A stretch of DNA of 64,000 nucleotides. It comes from Vibrio sp. JC009 (GTDB lineage: Bacteria > Pseudomonadota > Gammaproteobacteria > Enterobacterales > Vibrionaceae). The DNA is taken from NCBI RefSeq assembly GCF_029016485.1, contig NZ_CP092106.1, positions 1,054,001 through 1,118,000 on the forward strand, read 5' to 3'. The notes beneath the pieces are model-generated. The model saw nothing but the letters and a program-made list of their open reading frames with translations, did not search any database and had not been told where the DNA came from. Both the position numbers and the translations under genes were made by a program. Positions 25,768 to 36,157 of the stretch are shown piece after piece. Within the stretch, counting starts at the first letter, position 1. Each line of letters opens with the position of its first letter.

Positions 25768-25845
25768 TAGCTTTCAGCCGTCAGCTATCAGCTGTCAGAG
25801 GTTTTTACTGAAAGCTGATAGCTAATAACTGATAGCTCGAATTAA
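25768..25845. repeat. Cluster of AGCTATCAGCT / AGCTGATAGCT words between ruvC and ruvA
   Basis: CAGCTATCAGCTGTCAG and AAAGCTGATAGCTAATAACT... form imperfect direct and inverted repeats that can pair across a short TTTTTACT spacer. A related GCTGTCAGCTATTAG word occurs after nadA at 38726. It is a short low-complexity repeat of unknown role; a terminator function after ruvC is possible. Confidence 0.6.
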
Positions 25846-25911
25846 CACTGGCTATCCATCCAGTATTTTATTATCATCTCCCCCATTACCATTTTTCAAA
25901 GGAACCCTCTC

Positions 25912-26532
25912 GTGATTGGACGCCTGCGCGGAACACTTATCGAAAAACAGCCACCTGAACTGCTTATTGAAGTGGGTGGTATTGGTTATGAAGTACAGAT
26001 GCCGATGAGTTGCTTCTATGAACTGCCGGAGACAGGGCAGGAAGCTATCGTTTATACCCATTTTGTGGTGCGCGAAGATGCTCAGCTGCTTTACGGCTTT
26101 AATACAGTGAAAGAGCGGGCGCTGTTTCGTGAAGTGATTAAAGCGAACGGTGTTGGTCCTAAGCTTGGACTGGCGATCCTTTCAGGAATGACGGCGGCGC
26201 AGTTTGTCAGCTGTGTGGAGCGTGAAGATATTTCCACTCTGATTAAGCTGCCGGGCGTGGGTAAGAAAACCGCTGAGCGTTTGGTGGTAGAAATGAAAGA
26301 CCGTCTGAAAGGCTGGGGAGCCGGTGATCTCTTTACTCCGGCTACTGATGCAGCGCCAATTGACAGTGCGCCGGCGGCAGAAGCTGCTCACAGTGCTGAA
26401 GATGAAGCGGTAAGTGCTCTGATTGCGCTGGGCTATAAACCGCAGCAGGCTTCTAAGGTGATCTCTCAGGTTGCCAAACCGGATATGTCCAGCGAAACTC
26501 TTATCCGTGAAGCCCTGAAATCTATGGTTTAA
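25912..26532 (+). CDS. ruvA: Holliday junction branch migration protein RuvA
   Basis: A 206-aa protein with a GTG start ([28 protein letters not shown]). It has an OB fold, tandem helix-hairpin-helix motifs ([36 protein letters not shown]) and a C-terminal RuvB-binding domain ([20 protein letters not shown]). It binds the four-way junction and loads RuvB, which is encoded 9 bp downstream. Confidence 0.97.
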   Translation: MIGRLRGTLIEKQPPELLIEVGGIGYEVQMPMSCFYELPETGQEAIVYTHFVVREDAQLLYGFNTVKERALFREVIKANGVGPKLGLAILSGMTAAQFVSCVEREDISTLIKLPGVGKKTAERLVVEMKDRLKGWGAGDLFTPATDAAPIDSAPAAEAAHSAEDEAVSALIALGYKPQQASKVISQVAKPDMSSETLIREALKSMV

Positions 26533-26541
26533 GAGAGAAAG

Positions 26542-27552
26542 ATGATAGAAGCAGACCGATTAATCGCTCCGGATAATCCGGTATTTAAAGAAGAGGACGT
26601 GATTGATCGTGCAATCCGTCCTAAAAAGCTGGCCGATTATCAGGGGCAGGATCATGTCCGTGGTCAGATGGAAATATTCATCAAAGCAGCTCAGATGCGC
26701 GAAGAGGCACTGGATCACCTGCTGATTTTTGGTCCTCCCGGACTGGGTAAAACCACTCTGGCCAATATCGTTGCCAATGAGATGGAAGTGAATATCCGTA
26801 CCACTTCCGGGCCGGTACTGGAAAAAGCCGGTGATTTGGCCGCTCTGCTGACTAACCTGGAAGAGAATGACGTCTTATTTATCGACGAAATTCATCGCCT
26901 CAGCCCAATGGTGGAAGAGGTGCTGTATCCGGCAATGGAAGACTATCAGCTGGATATCATGATAGGTGAGGGACCCGCTGCCCGTTCAATCAAAATCGAT
27001 CTTCCGCCTTTTACTCTTATCGGCGCTACCACCAGAGCCGGTTCACTGACGTCTCCGCTCAGAGACCGTTTTGGTATTGTCCAACGCCTTGAGTATTACA
27101 AGGTTGCCGATCTGCAAAACATTGTGCAGAGAAGTGCTGACTGCCTGGGCCTGTCCATGGACCCAGCCGGTGCGCTTGAAGTGGCCCGCCGGGCAAGGGG
27201 TACACCGCGTATTGCCAACCGCCTGTTAAGACGTGTACGGGATTACGCTGAAGTAAAAGGCAACGGACATATCTGCGCCGACGTTGCTGATAAAGCTCTG
27301 GATATGCTGGATGTGGATAATCAGGGCTTTGACTATATGGACAGAAAGCTGCTTCTGGCGATTATGGAAAAATTTGGCGGCGGACCTGTTGGCCTGGATA
27401 ACCTGGCGGCAGCCATCGGTGAAGAGAAAGACACCATCGAAGATGTGTTAGAGCCATATCTTATCCAGCAGGGGTACCTGCAAAGAACGCCACGTGGCCG
27501 GATTGCCACAAACCGCGCCTACCTTCATTTTGGTCTGGACACAAAAGAGTAA
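26542..27552 (+). CDS. ruvB: Holliday junction branch migration ATPase RuvB
   Basis: A 336-aa AAA+ motor. Walker A is [11 protein letters not shown], Walker B is LFIDEIHRL, sensor 1 is IGATTRAG, and the arginine finger region is LRDRFG. A winged helix is at the end ([17 protein letters not shown]). It drives branch migration with RuvA and is the last gene of ruvC-ruvA-ruvB. Confidence 0.97.
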   Translation: MIEADRLIAPDNPVFKEEDVIDRAIRPKKLADYQGQDHVRGQMEIFIKAAQMREEALDHLLIFGPPGLGKTTLANIVANEMEVNIRTTSGPVLEKAGDLAALLTNLEENDVLFIDEIHRLSPMVEEVLYPAMEDYQLDIMIGEGPAARSIKIDLPPFTLIGATTRAGSLTSPLRDRFGIVQRLEYYKVADLQNIVQRSADCLGLSMDPAGALEVARRARGTPRIANRLLRRVRDYAEVKGNGHICADVADKALDMLDVDNQGFDYMDRKLLLAIMEKFGGGPVGLDNLAAAIGEEKDTIEDVLEPYLIQQGYLQRTPRGRIATNRAYLHFGLDTKE

Positions 27553-27560
27553 CACTCAAA

Positions 27561-27600
27561 CAGCTAACAAGAGTGACCTTGTTAGTTGTTTGTTAGCCAT
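27561..27600 (+). terminator. Hairpin after ruvB, possible terminator
   Basis: A perfect 8-bp stem CTAACAAG (27564-27571) / CTTGTTAG (27578-27585), extendable by three weaker pairs, is followed by a T-rich but broken tract. Confidence 0.5.
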
Positions 27601-27739
27601 TTGTCTTTTCTACCCAATAGGTGTTACTTATCACATTTCTAAAAATCTTTTTCTTACATAAAATTCATTCTGTTCAAAACTAATTCGCATAATAAACATA
27701 ACCCTTATCACTGTTTGGTTATTAAAATCATTACTCTAA

Positions 27740-27753
27740 TTGATGCAAATCAA
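27740..27753. promoter_or_regulatory. FNR/CRP-family box, distal, upstream of cydA
   Basis: TTGATGCAAATCAA matches the FNR half-sites TTGAT-N4-ATCAA exactly. It lies ~310 bp before cydA in an AT-rich 510-bp gap that holds no gene. Control of cydAB by oxygen regulators is well known. Confidence 0.7.
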
Positions 27754-27789
27754 TTTTGCTTTCTGTTCGCAATTTATCCGGCTTGTTGT

Positions 27790-27803
27790 TTGATTCAAAT
27801 CAA
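27790..27803. promoter_or_regulatory. FNR/CRP-family box, proximal, upstream of cydA
   Basis: TTGATTCAAATCAA is a second exact TTGAT-N4-ATCAA site, centred 50 bp from the first. A -10 region is likely downstream in the AT-rich stretch at 27810-27910. The remaining ~150 bp is an untranslated leader or further regulatory DNA with no motif I can name. Confidence 0.72.
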
Positions 27804-28062
27804 AGCAGGAAATTGTGATAAAACTTTTGAAACATCTATGTTTTGTCGTTAATATTAGCCGTAGCTACATAAGTTGTATTCTTACATTAAATAAACACAT
27901 AGGGTACATAAAATTAACAAACAAGATTTCTGACCGGAAATCGTAGCTGGCAGTGCCAATTACCTGAATAGCTCAAGATTTAAAGGGATTGGCATCAATT
28001 TTAAGCCTATAAATTGATGCAATAAGTATCAGTGTCATTCAGCCGACACAAAAGGAGTTACT

Positions 28063-29646
28063 ATGATTGACATAGTTGATTTATCGCGGTTGCAATTCGC
28101 GCTAACAGCGATGTATCACTTTTTATTCGTTCCACTGACTCTTGGTATGGCGTTCCTGCTTGCCATTATGGAGTCTTTATATGTAATGACCGATAAGCAA
28201 ATCTACAAGGACATGACCAAGTTCTGGGGTAAGCTGTTCGGTATCAACTTCGCTCTTGGTGTGGCTACCGGCCTTACCATGGAGTTTCAATTCGGTACCA
28301 ACTGGTCCTACTACTCGCACTACGTAGGTGACATATTTGGTGCGCCGTTAGCCATTGAGGCCTTAGTTGCCTTCTTCTTAGAATCCACTTTTGTAGGTCT
28401 CTTCTTCTTTGGCTGGGATCGCTTATCTAAGCGCCAACACCTTACAGTTACCTGGCTGGTGGCTCTGGGTTCCAACTTCTCAGCGCTTTGGATTCTTGTG
28501 GCAAACGGCTGGATGCAGAATCCGGTTGGCTCTGAGTTCAACTTCGAATCCATGCGGATGGAGATGGTGAGCTTTGCAGAGCTGGTTCTGAACCCGGTTG
28601 CTCAGGTTAAGTTCGTTCACACAGTCGCTTCCGGCTACACAACGGGCGCCATGTTCATCCTTGGTGTGAGCTCCTACTACCTGCTGAAAGGCCGTGATAT
28701 CGCCTTTGCCCGCCGTTCATTTGCGGTAGCGGCTTCCTTTGGTATGGCTGCTGTACTTTCGGTTATCGTACTTGGTGACGAATCCGGTTATGAGCTGGGT
28801 GATGTGCAGAAAGTGAAACTGGCTGCAATCGAAGCTGAGTGGCATACAGAAGAAGCTCCGGCACCGTTTACTCTGTTTGGCTTCCCGAATCAGGAAACCA
28901 TGCATACTGATTTCGCCATTAAGATCCCTTACGTGATGGGTATCATCGCAACCCGCTCTTTCACAGAAGAAGTGCAGGGTATTGCAGATATCAAAGTAGA
29001 GAATGAAGGGCGTATTCGTAACGGTATGTACGCTTACGAACTGCTGCAAAAACTGCGTGCCGGTGATAAGTCTGAAGCGAATATTCAGGCATTTGACGGC
29101 GTGAAAAATGACCTTGGCTACGGTTTGCTTCTTAAGCGTTACACAGAAAATGTGGTTGATGCGACAGATGAGCAGGTTAAGTCAGCGGTAGATGATTCTA
29201 TCCCGACTGTATGGCCGCTGTTCTGGTCCTTCCGCATCATGGTTGCTATCGGCTTTACAATGCTGTTTGTATTTGGTGCTGCATTTGTTCAGACCTGTCG
29301 TCAGAAGATCGAGCAGAAACCATGGGTACTTAAAGCGGCACTGTGGAGTATTCCTCTGCCGTGGATTGGCGTAGAAATGGGCTGGTTCGTTGCTGAATAC
29401 GGTCGTCAACCATGGGCCGTAGGTGAAATTCTTCCTGTGGATGTTGCGGCATCTGCACTTTCCGCTGGCGAACTATGGTTGTCGCTGGCAGCAATTCTGG
29501 CTCTGTATACCGCATTCCTGGTTGCAGAAGTTTATCTGATGGTGAAATTTGCCCGTAAGGGACCAAGTAGCCTGAAGACTGGCCGCTATCATTTTGAAAA
29601 TGGTGCTTCTGCACAGGATGCAGTTAACCGCCAGGTAGAAGTGTAA
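28063..29646 (+). CDS. cydA: Cytochrome bd ubiquinol oxidase subunit I
   Basis: A 527-aa inner-membrane subunit carrying the haems. It oxidises ubiquinol and reduces O2 at low oxygen. Haem ligands fall at the E. coli positions: H19 (TAMYHFLF), H186 (KFVHTVASG) and M393 (FRIMVAIG). The [12 protein letters not shown] segment and the Q-loop region are present. It is followed 16 bp later by cydB and then cydX. Two FNR-type boxes lie upstream. Confidence 0.98.
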   Translation: MIDIVDLSRLQFALTAMYHFLFVPLTLGMAFLLAIMESLYVMTDKQIYKDMTKFWGKLFGINFALGVATGLTMEFQFGTNWSYYSHYVGDIFGAPLAIEALVAFFLESTFVGLFFFGWDRLSKRQHLTVTWLVALGSNFSALWILVANGWMQNPVGSEFNFESMRMEMVSFAELVLNPVAQVKFVHTVASGYTTGAMFILGVSSYYLLKGRDIAFARRSFAVAASFGMAAVLSVIVLGDESGYELGDVQKVKLAAIEAEWHTEEAPAPFTLFGFPNQETMHTDFAIKIPYVMGIIATRSFTEEVQGIADIKVENEGRIRNGMYAYELLQKLRAGDKSEANIQAFDGVKNDLGYGLLLKRYTENVVDATDEQVKSAVDDSIPTVWPLFWSFRIMVAIGFTMLFVFGAAFVQTCRQKIEQKPWVLKAALWSIPLPWIGVEMGWFVAEYGRQPWAVGEILPVDVAASALSAGELWLSLAAILALYTAFLVAEVYLMVKFARKGPSSLKTGRYHFENGASAQDAVNRQVEV

Positions 29647-29662
29647 GATAGGGAGAAGAATA

Positions 29663-30799
29663 ATGTTTGATTACGAAGTCTTACGATTTATTTGGTGGGT
29701 TCTGGTTGGTGTTCTGCTGATTGGTTTCACCATTGCTGATGGTTTTGATATGGGTGTTGGTGCTCTGGTACCAATCATTGGTAAAACCGATAACGAGCGT
29801 CGTGTAATGATTAACTCCATTGCACCGCACTGGGATGGTAACCAGGTTTGGCTGATCACCGCTGGTGGTGCACTGTTTGCTGCATGGCCACTGGTTTACG
29901 CGGTCTCTTTCTCTGGTTTCTATCTGGCGATGATAGTGACACTGGCTGCACTGTGGCTGCGTCCTATCGGCCTGGATTACCGCTCAAAGATCGAAGATCC
30001 GAAATGGCGTAACAACTGGGATATTGCTATCAGCATCAGTGGTTTTGTTCCGCCGGTTATCTTTGGTGTTGCGTTTGGTAACCTGCTTCAGGGCGTTCCG
30101 TTTACTCTGAGCGAGTTTATGATGCCTGAGTACCACGGTTCGTTCTTCGGTCTGCTAAATCCGTTTGCGCTGGTTTGCGGTATTGTCAGCCTGGGCATGT
30201 TTATCATGATGGGCACAACCTGGCTACAGATGAAAACAACAGATGGCGTATATGACAGAGCGCGTAGCTTTACCAATATCGCTTCTATTGCTGTGGCAGT
30301 GCTGTTTGTACTTGCCGGTATCTGGATTCAGTTTATCGACGGATACGCAATTAAAGGAGAGCTTGATACATTAGCCGCTTCTAACCCGCTGGCAAAAGAA
30401 GTGGTTCGTGAAGCCGGCGCCTGGATGGTTAACTTTGAGAAGTATCCGCTGATGTGGCTGGCACCTGTTCTTGGTGCGGTAATGCCGCTGGTAACTATTC
30501 TGGCGACTAAGACAGAGAAAAACGCACTTGCGTTTATCGCTTCAAGTCTGACTTCAGCCGGTATTATTCTGACTGCTGGCTTTACAATGTTCCCGTTCGT
30601 AATGCCTTCGGATTTGGAACCGAGCCACAGCCTGACCATGTGGGACTCAACGTCGAGTGAATTAACTCTTCAAATTATGACTGGCGTAGCTGCCATCTTT
30701 GTACCAATTATTCTTGCTTACACTTCATGGTGTTACTACAAGATGTTTGGTCGTATTGATGAGAACTTCATCGAAGAAAACAAGAATTCACTTTACTAA
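29663..30799 (+). CDS. cydB: Cytochrome bd ubiquinol oxidase subunit II
   Basis: A 378-aa, about nine-helix membrane subunit (MFDYEVLRFIWWVLVGVLLIGFTI near the start; FDMGVGALVP; HWDGNQVWLITAGGALFAAWP). It pairs with CydA. A GGGAGAAG ribosome site precedes the ATG. cydX starts 12 bp after its stop. Confidence 0.98.
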   Translation: MFDYEVLRFIWWVLVGVLLIGFTIADGFDMGVGALVPIIGKTDNERRVMINSIAPHWDGNQVWLITAGGALFAAWPLVYAVSFSGFYLAMIVTLAALWLRPIGLDYRSKIEDPKWRNNWDIAISISGFVPPVIFGVAFGNLLQGVPFTLSEFMMPEYHGSFFGLLNPFALVCGIVSLGMFIMMGTTWLQMKTTDGVYDRARSFTNIASIAVAVLFVLAGIWIQFIDGYAIKGELDTLAASNPLAKEVVREAGAWMVNFEKYPLMWLAPVLGAVMPLVTILATKTEKNALAFIASSLTSAGIILTAGFTMFPFVMPSDLEPSHSLTMWDSTSSELTLQIMTGVAAIFVPIILAYTSWCYYKMFGRIDENFIEENKNSLY

Positions 30800-30811
30800 G
30801 GAGTTATTAAT

Positions 30812-30919
30812 ATGTGGTATTTCGCTTGGATCCTGGGTGTACTGTTAGCCTGTGCGTTCGGCATTATTAATGCTCTTTGGTTAGAGCACTCAGAAATGAT
30901 GGATAAAGATGACAAGTAA
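30812..30919 (+). CDS. cydX: Cytochrome bd oxidase small subunit CydX
   Basis: A 35-aa single-helix protein, too short for most ORF calls. It begins MWYFAWILGVLLACAFG, almost identical to known CydX, with the Glu of LEHSE at the helix end and a charged tail (DKDDK). AAGGAG sits upstream. CydX stabilises the bd oxidase haems. Confidence 0.96.
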   Translation: MWYFAWILGVLLACAFGIINALWLEHSEMMDKDDK

Positions 30920-30961
30920 TCTGGCAACGAAAGTCGCTGAGATTTACTGTTAAAAACATCG

Positions 30962-30990
30962 AAAAAGCCTTGATATTCAAGGCTTTTTTA
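30962..30990 (+). terminator. Intrinsic terminator after cydX
   Basis: AAAAAGCCTTG and CAAGGCTTTTTT pair around a short ATATT loop. It separates cydABX from the downstream ybgE and tol genes, which must then have another promoter. Confidence 0.85.
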
Positions 30991-30995
30991 TTGCC

Positions 30996-31262
30996 TTGAG
31001 CCGGGTGAAAACGACTAGATATGATTATTTTGCGCCCATCCAGATACAGAAAAGCCCTCTAATAAGAGGGCCTTCAATCGGCAGCACCATAGAGCTTGTT
31101 ATCGCCTATTATGGGCTGGCTGAAACTCTCGGCTTCAGTCTCAAGTGCTCCGTTTTGGTAAAAACCAAAGAAGCTGTAACGGGATAAATCTTATGGCAAA
31201 ATTAGTTATGAATCAACCTCATTTGCTTTTAGTTACATCTTATGACGCAATATCATGCGTTA
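30996..31262. other. Inserted non-coding stretch between cydX and ybgE
   Basis: No credible gene is present. It contains a GCCCTCT/AGAGGGC hairpin (~31053-31071) and a short inverted pair GACGCA...GCGTTA (~31243-31262) at the truncated end of the PemK-like gene. Together with the toxin-like remnant it splits the usual cydX-ybgE junction. Confidence 0.5.
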
Positions 31263-31532
31263 CTATCTATAAATATTGTGGCAGGTGACCCAGGTTTCCT
31301 TCCCCTGAAAGAACTTGCTTTTGGGGAGATGACTTTGCTCCAATTTATAGTGATAGCTTTGTTTAGGGGTTGGCTCAGCAGTACTCAGGCAAGTTATTGT
31401 GACTAAATTGTGCCCGTTAGGTCGTGTAGCCAATATAACTACAGGGCGATTCTTTACCATTTCAGGCGCTTTAAATCCGTGGAAGTCACACATTAAAATC
31501 TGACCTACTTTGGGAGAGTATTTAATGGCCAA
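31263..31532 (-). pseudogene. PemK/MazF-like toxin gene, probably truncated
   Basis: An 89-codon frame opens at a TTG with AGGAGA upstream (MAIKYSPKVGQILMCDF...). The N-terminal barrel resembles PemK/MazF-type proteins (VGQILMCDF, PEMVKNRPVVILATR, VTITCLSTAEP). The frame ends right after ETWVTCHNIYR, where relatives continue for another strand and helix. No antitoxin gene adjoins it. It is on the opposite strand to the cyd and tol operons. It is most likely a decayed insertion. Confidence 0.6.
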
Positions 31533-31664
31533 TTGAATCTCCTGTGTCTCAGAATTTCTTTTAAAGTCAGAATACTACCACCAACGAAGGCAGCTTTCTC
31601 TAGAGCCATTGATAAGCCGATGTTAGAATACGACGTAATTCTCCATGAGTGGATACTTTGTTGT

Positions 31665-31970
31665 ATGAAGGAAATTAAAAATTATATAAAACATATGCAT
31701 AAGCCAGTAGAAAAAACCTTTTTCAGGGCTCTGTCTTTATTACTGGCATTTGCTCATGCGGGGTTAGTGCTTTGGGATCCTGTGCAATATGCATCTGCAA
31801 TTGGCGGGTTTAATGCGCTTATTGCGCCTTTACTCATTTGGGCGGTATGTTCCGGTGTGATTTTCGGTATTGGTTTTACCCCGAACAGCTGGTTTTGGCG
31901 GGTGTTTTTCAGTCCTTATTTCTCTCTTTTAATTTTGTTTTACCTGACATTAGCCTATATTCTCGGCTAA
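31665..31970 (+). CDS. ybgE: Cyd operon protein YbgE
   Basis: A 101-aa inner-membrane protein with three predicted TM segments (ALSLLLAFAHAGLVLW, LIAPLLIWAVCSGVIFGIGF, LLILFYLTLAYILG). The pattern WDP...LLIWAVCSGVIFGIGF matches YbgE, normally encoded right after cydX. The open frame extends upstream, but the ATG at 31665 fits the family; the ATG at 31695 is an alternative. Its function is not established. Confidence 0.85.
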   Translation: MKEIKNYIKHMHKPVEKTFFRALSLLLAFAHAGLVLWDPVQYASAIGGFNALIAPLLIWAVCSGVIFGIGFTPNSWFWRVFFSPYFSLLILFYLTLAYILG

Positions 31971-32117
31971 AAAATAGGCATCAAGGAGTGATTCCTGTTC
32001 AATTACTCCTACTTTTCATCGTTTCTCTCAAAAATTTTTAACATTTTCGTACTATTGCCATATTCATCATGTATAGTTAGCCTCTATTATTAATAGGTTT
32101 CATTTGGTATAGAGTTT

Positions 32118-32540
32118 GTGCAGGAAGTAACGACTTCTCCTTTCGAATGGCCCGTCACCGTTTATTACGAAGATACGGATGCAGGTGGTGTGGTTTACCA
32201 TTCAAATTATCTTAAATTCTTTGAGCGAGCGCGTACCGAGCTTCTTCGCTCTGTTGGTGTGTCTCAAAATCAGTTACTTGAACAAAGTGTAGGCTTTGTT
32301 GTCAGACACATGGATATCGATTTTTTACAGGGCGCAAAGCTGGACGAACAGCTTACTGTGCTGACCAAAGTAGAGGAGTGCAAAAAAGCCTCTCTGGTTT
32401 TCTGTCAGGAAATTGTAAACATTGATGGAAAAATATTGTGCAAAGCTATGGTTAAGATAGCATGCGTCAATATTGAGAAGATGAAACCACAAGCTATACC
32501 AGGTTCGATAATTGCGGAGTTAACTAACAGTGTCAGCTGA
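32118..32540 (+). CDS. ybgC: Tol-Pal system-associated acyl-CoA thioesterase
   Basis: A 140-aa hotdog-fold (4HBT) thioesterase with a GTG start. The active-site region is [26 protein letters not shown], with the catalytic Asp in [10 protein letters not shown]. It hydrolyses acyl-CoA or acyl-ACP and is always found at the head of the tol-pal operon. The 3' end overlaps tolQ by 11 bp. Confidence 0.94.
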   Translation: MQEVTTSPFEWPVTVYYEDTDAGGVVYHSNYLKFFERARTELLRSVGVSQNQLLEQSVGFVVRHMDIDFLQGAKLDEQLTVLTKVEECKKASLVFCQEIVNIDGKILCKAMVKIACVNIEKMKPQAIPGSIIAELTNSVS

Positions 32541-33213
32541 TATTTCGATTTTAGATCTTTTTTTACAGGCCAGTTTATTAGTAAAAATTGTCATGCTAAT
32601 TCTGTTGGGTATGTCAGTTGTCTCCTGGGCGATGATCATCAAGCGCAGCCAGGTACTGACCAGCGCAATCAGAAATGCAGAGTCGTTTGAAGATAAGTTC
32701 TGGGCAACTCAGGATTTGTCTAAGCTTTACCAGGAAGTAAAGCAGCGTAAAGACGACATCTCCGGCTCCGAAGAGATCTTCTATTCAGGTTTTACAGAAT
32801 TTGCGCGTCTGAGAAGAACGCCGGGTTCATCACGTGAGTCTGTGATGGACGGGACGGGCCGCGCAATGCGTGTCGCCGTGGCCCGCGAAGTGGAAGAGCT
32901 GGAAACCAACCTGCCATTTCTTGCAACAGTCGGTTCTATTAGCCCTTATATCGGCCTGTTTGGTACGGTTTGGGGGATCATGCACGCCTTTATCGCTTTA
33001 GGTGAAGTAAAGCAGGCAACGCTTGCCATGGTTGCTCCGGGTATTGCAGAAGCACTGGTTGCAACCGCAATGGGTCTGTTTGCTGCGATTCCGGCAGTAA
33101 TGGCGTATAACCGCCTTAGTAACCGTGTAGGTAAACTTGAACACTCGTATGCGACTTTTTCAGAAGAGTTCCATAGTATTTTGCACCGCCAGGCAATGAG
33201 CGATAAGGATTAA
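32530..33213 (+). CDS. tolQ: Tol-Pal system protein TolQ
   Basis: A 227-aa inner-membrane protein with a GTG start inside ybgC. There are three TM segments: near the N-terminus ([21 protein letters not shown]) and two later ([49 protein letters not shown]). It forms the proton channel motor with TolR that energises TolA for outer-membrane constriction. Confidence 0.97.
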   Translation: MSADISILDLFLQASLLVKIVMLILLGMSVVSWAMIIKRSQVLTSAIRNAESFEDKFWATQDLSKLYQEVKQRKDDISGSEEIFYSGFTEFARLRRTPGSSRESVMDGTGRAMRVAVAREVEELETNLPFLATVGSISPYIGLFGTVWGIMHAFIALGEVKQATLAMVAPGIAEALVATAMGLFAAIPAVMAYNRLSNRVGKLEHSYATFSEEFHSILHRQAMSDKD

Positions 33214-33215
33214 GC

Positions 33216-33659
33216 ATGGCGGGTTATCAACCAAAGAAAAGAAAGATGACCGCAGAAATCAATGTAGTTCCCTACATTGATGTGATGCTGGTTCTGCTTA
33301 TTATCTTTATGGTTACCTCTCCGTTTGTGACACAGGGTGTCGATGTTGAGCTTCCGCAAACCTCAACGGCGCAGTCTGCTGCTGAGCTTGCAGGCGATAG
33401 CGAGGCAAGCTTTATCATTGTGGAAATCGACCAGGAAGGCAATCTTGGTTTAAGCGTAAACGATGAAGAGATAAGAAGAGGTATGTCACTGGAGGAGATT
33501 ATCGTCCGGGTGAAAGCAGAACTGTCTCTTGCACCGACTTCACCGGTTGCCGTTGGGGGAGATGCTTCAACGCCATACGCTGAAGTGGTTTTGGTATTGG
33601 ATGAATTGAGAAGAGCCGGCATCCCGAAAGTAGGGCTGCTGACGGAAATCAGGGAATAG
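33216..33659 (+). CDS. tolR: Tol-Pal system protein TolR
   Basis: A 147-aa ExbD/TolR protein. The single TM segment carries the essential Asp (INVVPYIDVMLVLLIIFMV). A periplasmic domain follows, ending in DELRRAGIPKVGLLTE. It starts 2 bp after tolQ. Confidence 0.97.
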   Translation: MAGYQPKKRKMTAEINVVPYIDVMLVLLIIFMVTSPFVTQGVDVELPQTSTAQSAAELAGDSEASFIIVEIDQEGNLGLSVNDEEIRRGMSLEEIIVRVKAELSLAPTSPVAVGGDASTPYAEVVLVLDELRRAGIPKVGLLTEIRE

Positions 33660-33668
33660 CTTTAGCTG

Positions 33669-34748
33669 TTGATGAAAAGCGATAAGAATTATACAAAAGA
33701 GATATTGATATCGGTTGTTCTCCATTTGCTGCTGGTCGTGGCGCTTGTCTGGGGGACAGATTTTAATATGTCCAAACCAGAGCCAAGCGGCAAGCTGATG
33801 CAAGCTGTGGTGATTGATCCTCAGCTTGTGAAAAAGCAGGCGCAGGAAATTCGCCGTTCCCGTGAAGCGGCAGCAAAAGCAGAGCAGGAGCGTTTAGATA
33901 AGCTTCGTAAGCAGAGCGAGCAGCTTGAGAAAAACCGTAAGGCCGAAGAAGAGCGAATCAGAAAGCTTCGCGAACAGAAAGCGAAGGCCGATAAGGCAAC
34001 GCGGGAAGCGGAGAAAAAACGTAAAGCTGAGCAGGAGCGCGTTAAACAAGAGCAGGCTCGTGTGAAGAAAGAACAGCAACGTCTGAAAGCAGAACGCGAA
34101 AAGGCGGCAAAAGTTGAAGCTGAGCGCAAGAAGAAGCAGGAAGCTATCAAGCGGGCAGAGGCTGAGCAAAAAGCTAAGCAGGCTGCTATTGCCAAAGCTG
34201 AAGCGGAGCGCGTAGCAAAAGAGAAAGCAGCCAAAGAAGCAGAAGAAAAACTGCGTATTGAGCGCGAGAAAGCGGCCAAAGCTGAGAAAGAAAGAATTGC
34301 CAAAGAGAAGGCAGCGAAAGAAGCGGCTGAGAAAGCCCGTCTTGAAAGAGAGCGCCTTGAGCAGTTAGAACGTGAGCGTAAAGAGCAGGAAGCGGCGCTT
34401 GGTGACATCTTCTCAGGGCTTCAGCAGGAATCTGCGCAGAATATGTCTGCAAAAGAGCGCCATGTGGTTTCAGAAACCGACCGCTATGGCGCCATTTATA
34501 CGCAGCTGATACAGAATAACCTTCTGGTAGAAGAGTCGTTTAAAGGTAAAACCTGCCGGGTTAATCTCAGACTTCTTCCTACAGGAACAGATATGATACT
34601 CAGCGATGTAAAAGTTCTGGAAGGGGATACGCGTTTATGTTCTGCAACTAAGCGCGCCGTTGCTCAGGTGGGCAGCTTTCCTCTACCAAAAGAGAGCGAT
34701 GTTGTTGAGAAAGTTAGAAATATCAATCTGACGGTTGCTCCGGAATAA
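33669..34748 (+). CDS. tolA: Tol-Pal system protein TolA
   Basis: A 359-aa protein with one N-terminal TM helix ([18 protein letters not shown]). A long Lys/Glu/Ala-rich helix spans ~45-240, and the C-terminal domain is at ~255-359 ([48 protein letters not shown]). It links the TolQR motor to TolB and Pal across the periplasm. The repetitive Lys-Ala-Glu codons explain the long antisense frames here. Confidence 0.96.
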   Translation: MMKSDKNYTKEILISVVLHLLLVVALVWGTDFNMSKPEPSGKLMQAVVIDPQLVKKQAQEIRRSREAAAKAEQERLDKLRKQSEQLEKNRKAEEERIRKLREQKAKADKATREAEKKRKAEQERVKQEQARVKKEQQRLKAEREKAAKVEAERKKKQEAIKRAEAEQKAKQAAIAKAEAERVAKEKAAKEAEEKLRIEREKAAKAEKERIAKEKAAKEAAEKARLERERLEQLERERKEQEAALGDIFSGLQQESAQNMSAKERHVVSETDRYGAIYTQLIQNNLLVEESFKGKTCRVNLRLLPTGTDMILSDVKVLEGDTRLCSATKRAVAQVGSFPLPKESDVVEKVRNINLTVAPE

Positions 34749-34764
34749 GAATAAGGAACAGGTT

Positions 34765-36123
34765 GTGATTAAGCGACTTTTAACAAGCATAGTTATTTTG
34801 ATGATCGGCTTTTCCAATGTTGCCAATGCGGCATTGGAACTGGTGATTACGGAAGGTATTGATTCTGCCCGCCCGATTGCGATTATCCCTTTTAAGTGGA
34901 ATGGCGAGCAAAAGCTTCCGCACGATGTATCGGCGGTGATTGCTTCGGATCTGCAAAGAAGCGGGAAATTTAACCCTGTCAGGGTTAACCGTATGCCACA
35001 GACACCTTATGTTGATACCGATGTAGACTATTCTGCATGGGTTCGCCTTGGTGTGGATGCGCTGCTTACCGGCAGCATCACTGAAAACGCAGACGGTACT
35101 TTTAACATCAACTATCAGCTGATTGATGTGGTACGAGGCCAGCTGACAGGTGGCCGGAGTGAAGCGCTTGACCCTGCGACAGGCGAACTGGTTATTTCCA
35201 GAGACCATATCCACTTCCACAAGAACAAAAACAGCCTGAAAGCAAAAGATATGCGCCGCTACGCGCACCGCATTTCTAATCTGGTTTATGAACAGCTGAC
35301 AGGTGAACGAGGTGCGTTTCTGACCCGTATCGCTTATGTGGTTGTGAATGATGAAGACAAATATCCGTATCAGCTGCGTGTTTCCGACTATGACGGTTAC
35401 AACGAAAGACTGGTTCTTCGCTCAAAGCAGCCGCTGATGTCTCCGGCCTGGTCGCCGGATGGCAAGAAGCTGGCTTACGTTAGTTTTGAAAACGGGCGCT
35501 CAGAGATATTTATGATGAATATCTATACCGGTGAGCGCGAGAAATTAACCTCATTCCCGCGTCACAATGGTGCGCCAAGATTCTCACCGGACGGAAGTAA
35601 ACTGGCCGTGGTGTTGTCCAAATCCGGCAGCCTTCAGGTCTATGTCCTTGATTTGAAATCGCGCAGACTACAGCAAATTACGCGTGGCAGAGCAAATAAT
35701 ACAGAGCCGTTCTGGTACCCAGACGGTCAATCCATGATATTTACTTCCGATCGGGGTGGTAAACCTCAGATATATAGAGTAAATTTGAACGACGGCGCAA
35801 CAAGCCGTCTGACATGGCAAGGTAGTCAGAATCTGGGTGGACAGATTACCCCTGATGGTCGCTTTATGATTATGGTAAACCGATCAAACTCAGGCTTTAA
35901 TCTGGCCAAACAGGATCTGGAAACAGGGGCCGTTCAGGTGTTAACAAAAACACTGTTGGATGAGTCTCCAAGTATTGCCCCAAATGGTGGCATGGTCATT
36001 TATAGCTCCATCTACAGAAAGAAAAACGTACTTTCGATGGTTTCTATAGATGGACGATTTAAAGCTAGATTACCGGCAACAAATGGGCGTGTTAGAGCTC
36101 CCGCCTGGTCTCCGTTTTTGTAG
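34765..36123 (+). CDS. tolB: Tol-Pal system protein TolB
   Basis: A 452-aa periplasmic protein with a signal peptide ([21 protein letters not shown]). An N-terminal alpha/beta domain precedes a six-bladed propeller with repeated [23 protein letters not shown] and [15 protein letters not shown] segments. The start is a GTG at 34765 with AAGGAACAGG upstream; the open frame begins at a TTG inside tolA. It binds Pal and TolA. Confidence 0.95.
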   Translation: MIKRLLTSIVILMIGFSNVANAALELVITEGIDSARPIAIIPFKWNGEQKLPHDVSAVIASDLQRSGKFNPVRVNRMPQTPYVDTDVDYSAWVRLGVDALLTGSITENADGTFNINYQLIDVVRGQLTGGRSEALDPATGELVISRDHIHFHKNKNSLKAKDMRRYAHRISNLVYEQLTGERGAFLTRIAYVVVNDEDKYPYQLRVSDYDGYNERLVLRSKQPLMSPAWSPDGKKLAYVSFENGRSEIFMMNIYTGEREKLTSFPRHNGAPRFSPDGSKLAVVLSKSGSLQVYVLDLKSRRLQQITRGRANNTEPFWYPDGQSMIFTSDRGGKPQIYRVNLNDGATSRLTWQGSQNLGGQITPDGRFMIMVNRSNSGFNLAKQDLETGAVQVLTKTLLDESPSIAPNGGMVIYSSIYRKKNVLSMVSIDGRFKARLPATNGRVRAPAWSPFL

Positions 36124-36157
36124 CAACTAAGTTTTTATAAAGTAAGGAAGAAATAAG

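Noticed and set aside
30996..31187. 63-aa ORF between cydX and the PemK-like remnant
   Set aside because: No ribosome site and no recognisable pattern, and it contains a hairpin. Treated as non-coding.
33821..34408. Long antisense ORFs in tolA
   Set aside because: They are a by-product of the repetitive Lys/Ala/Glu codons of the TolA helix.
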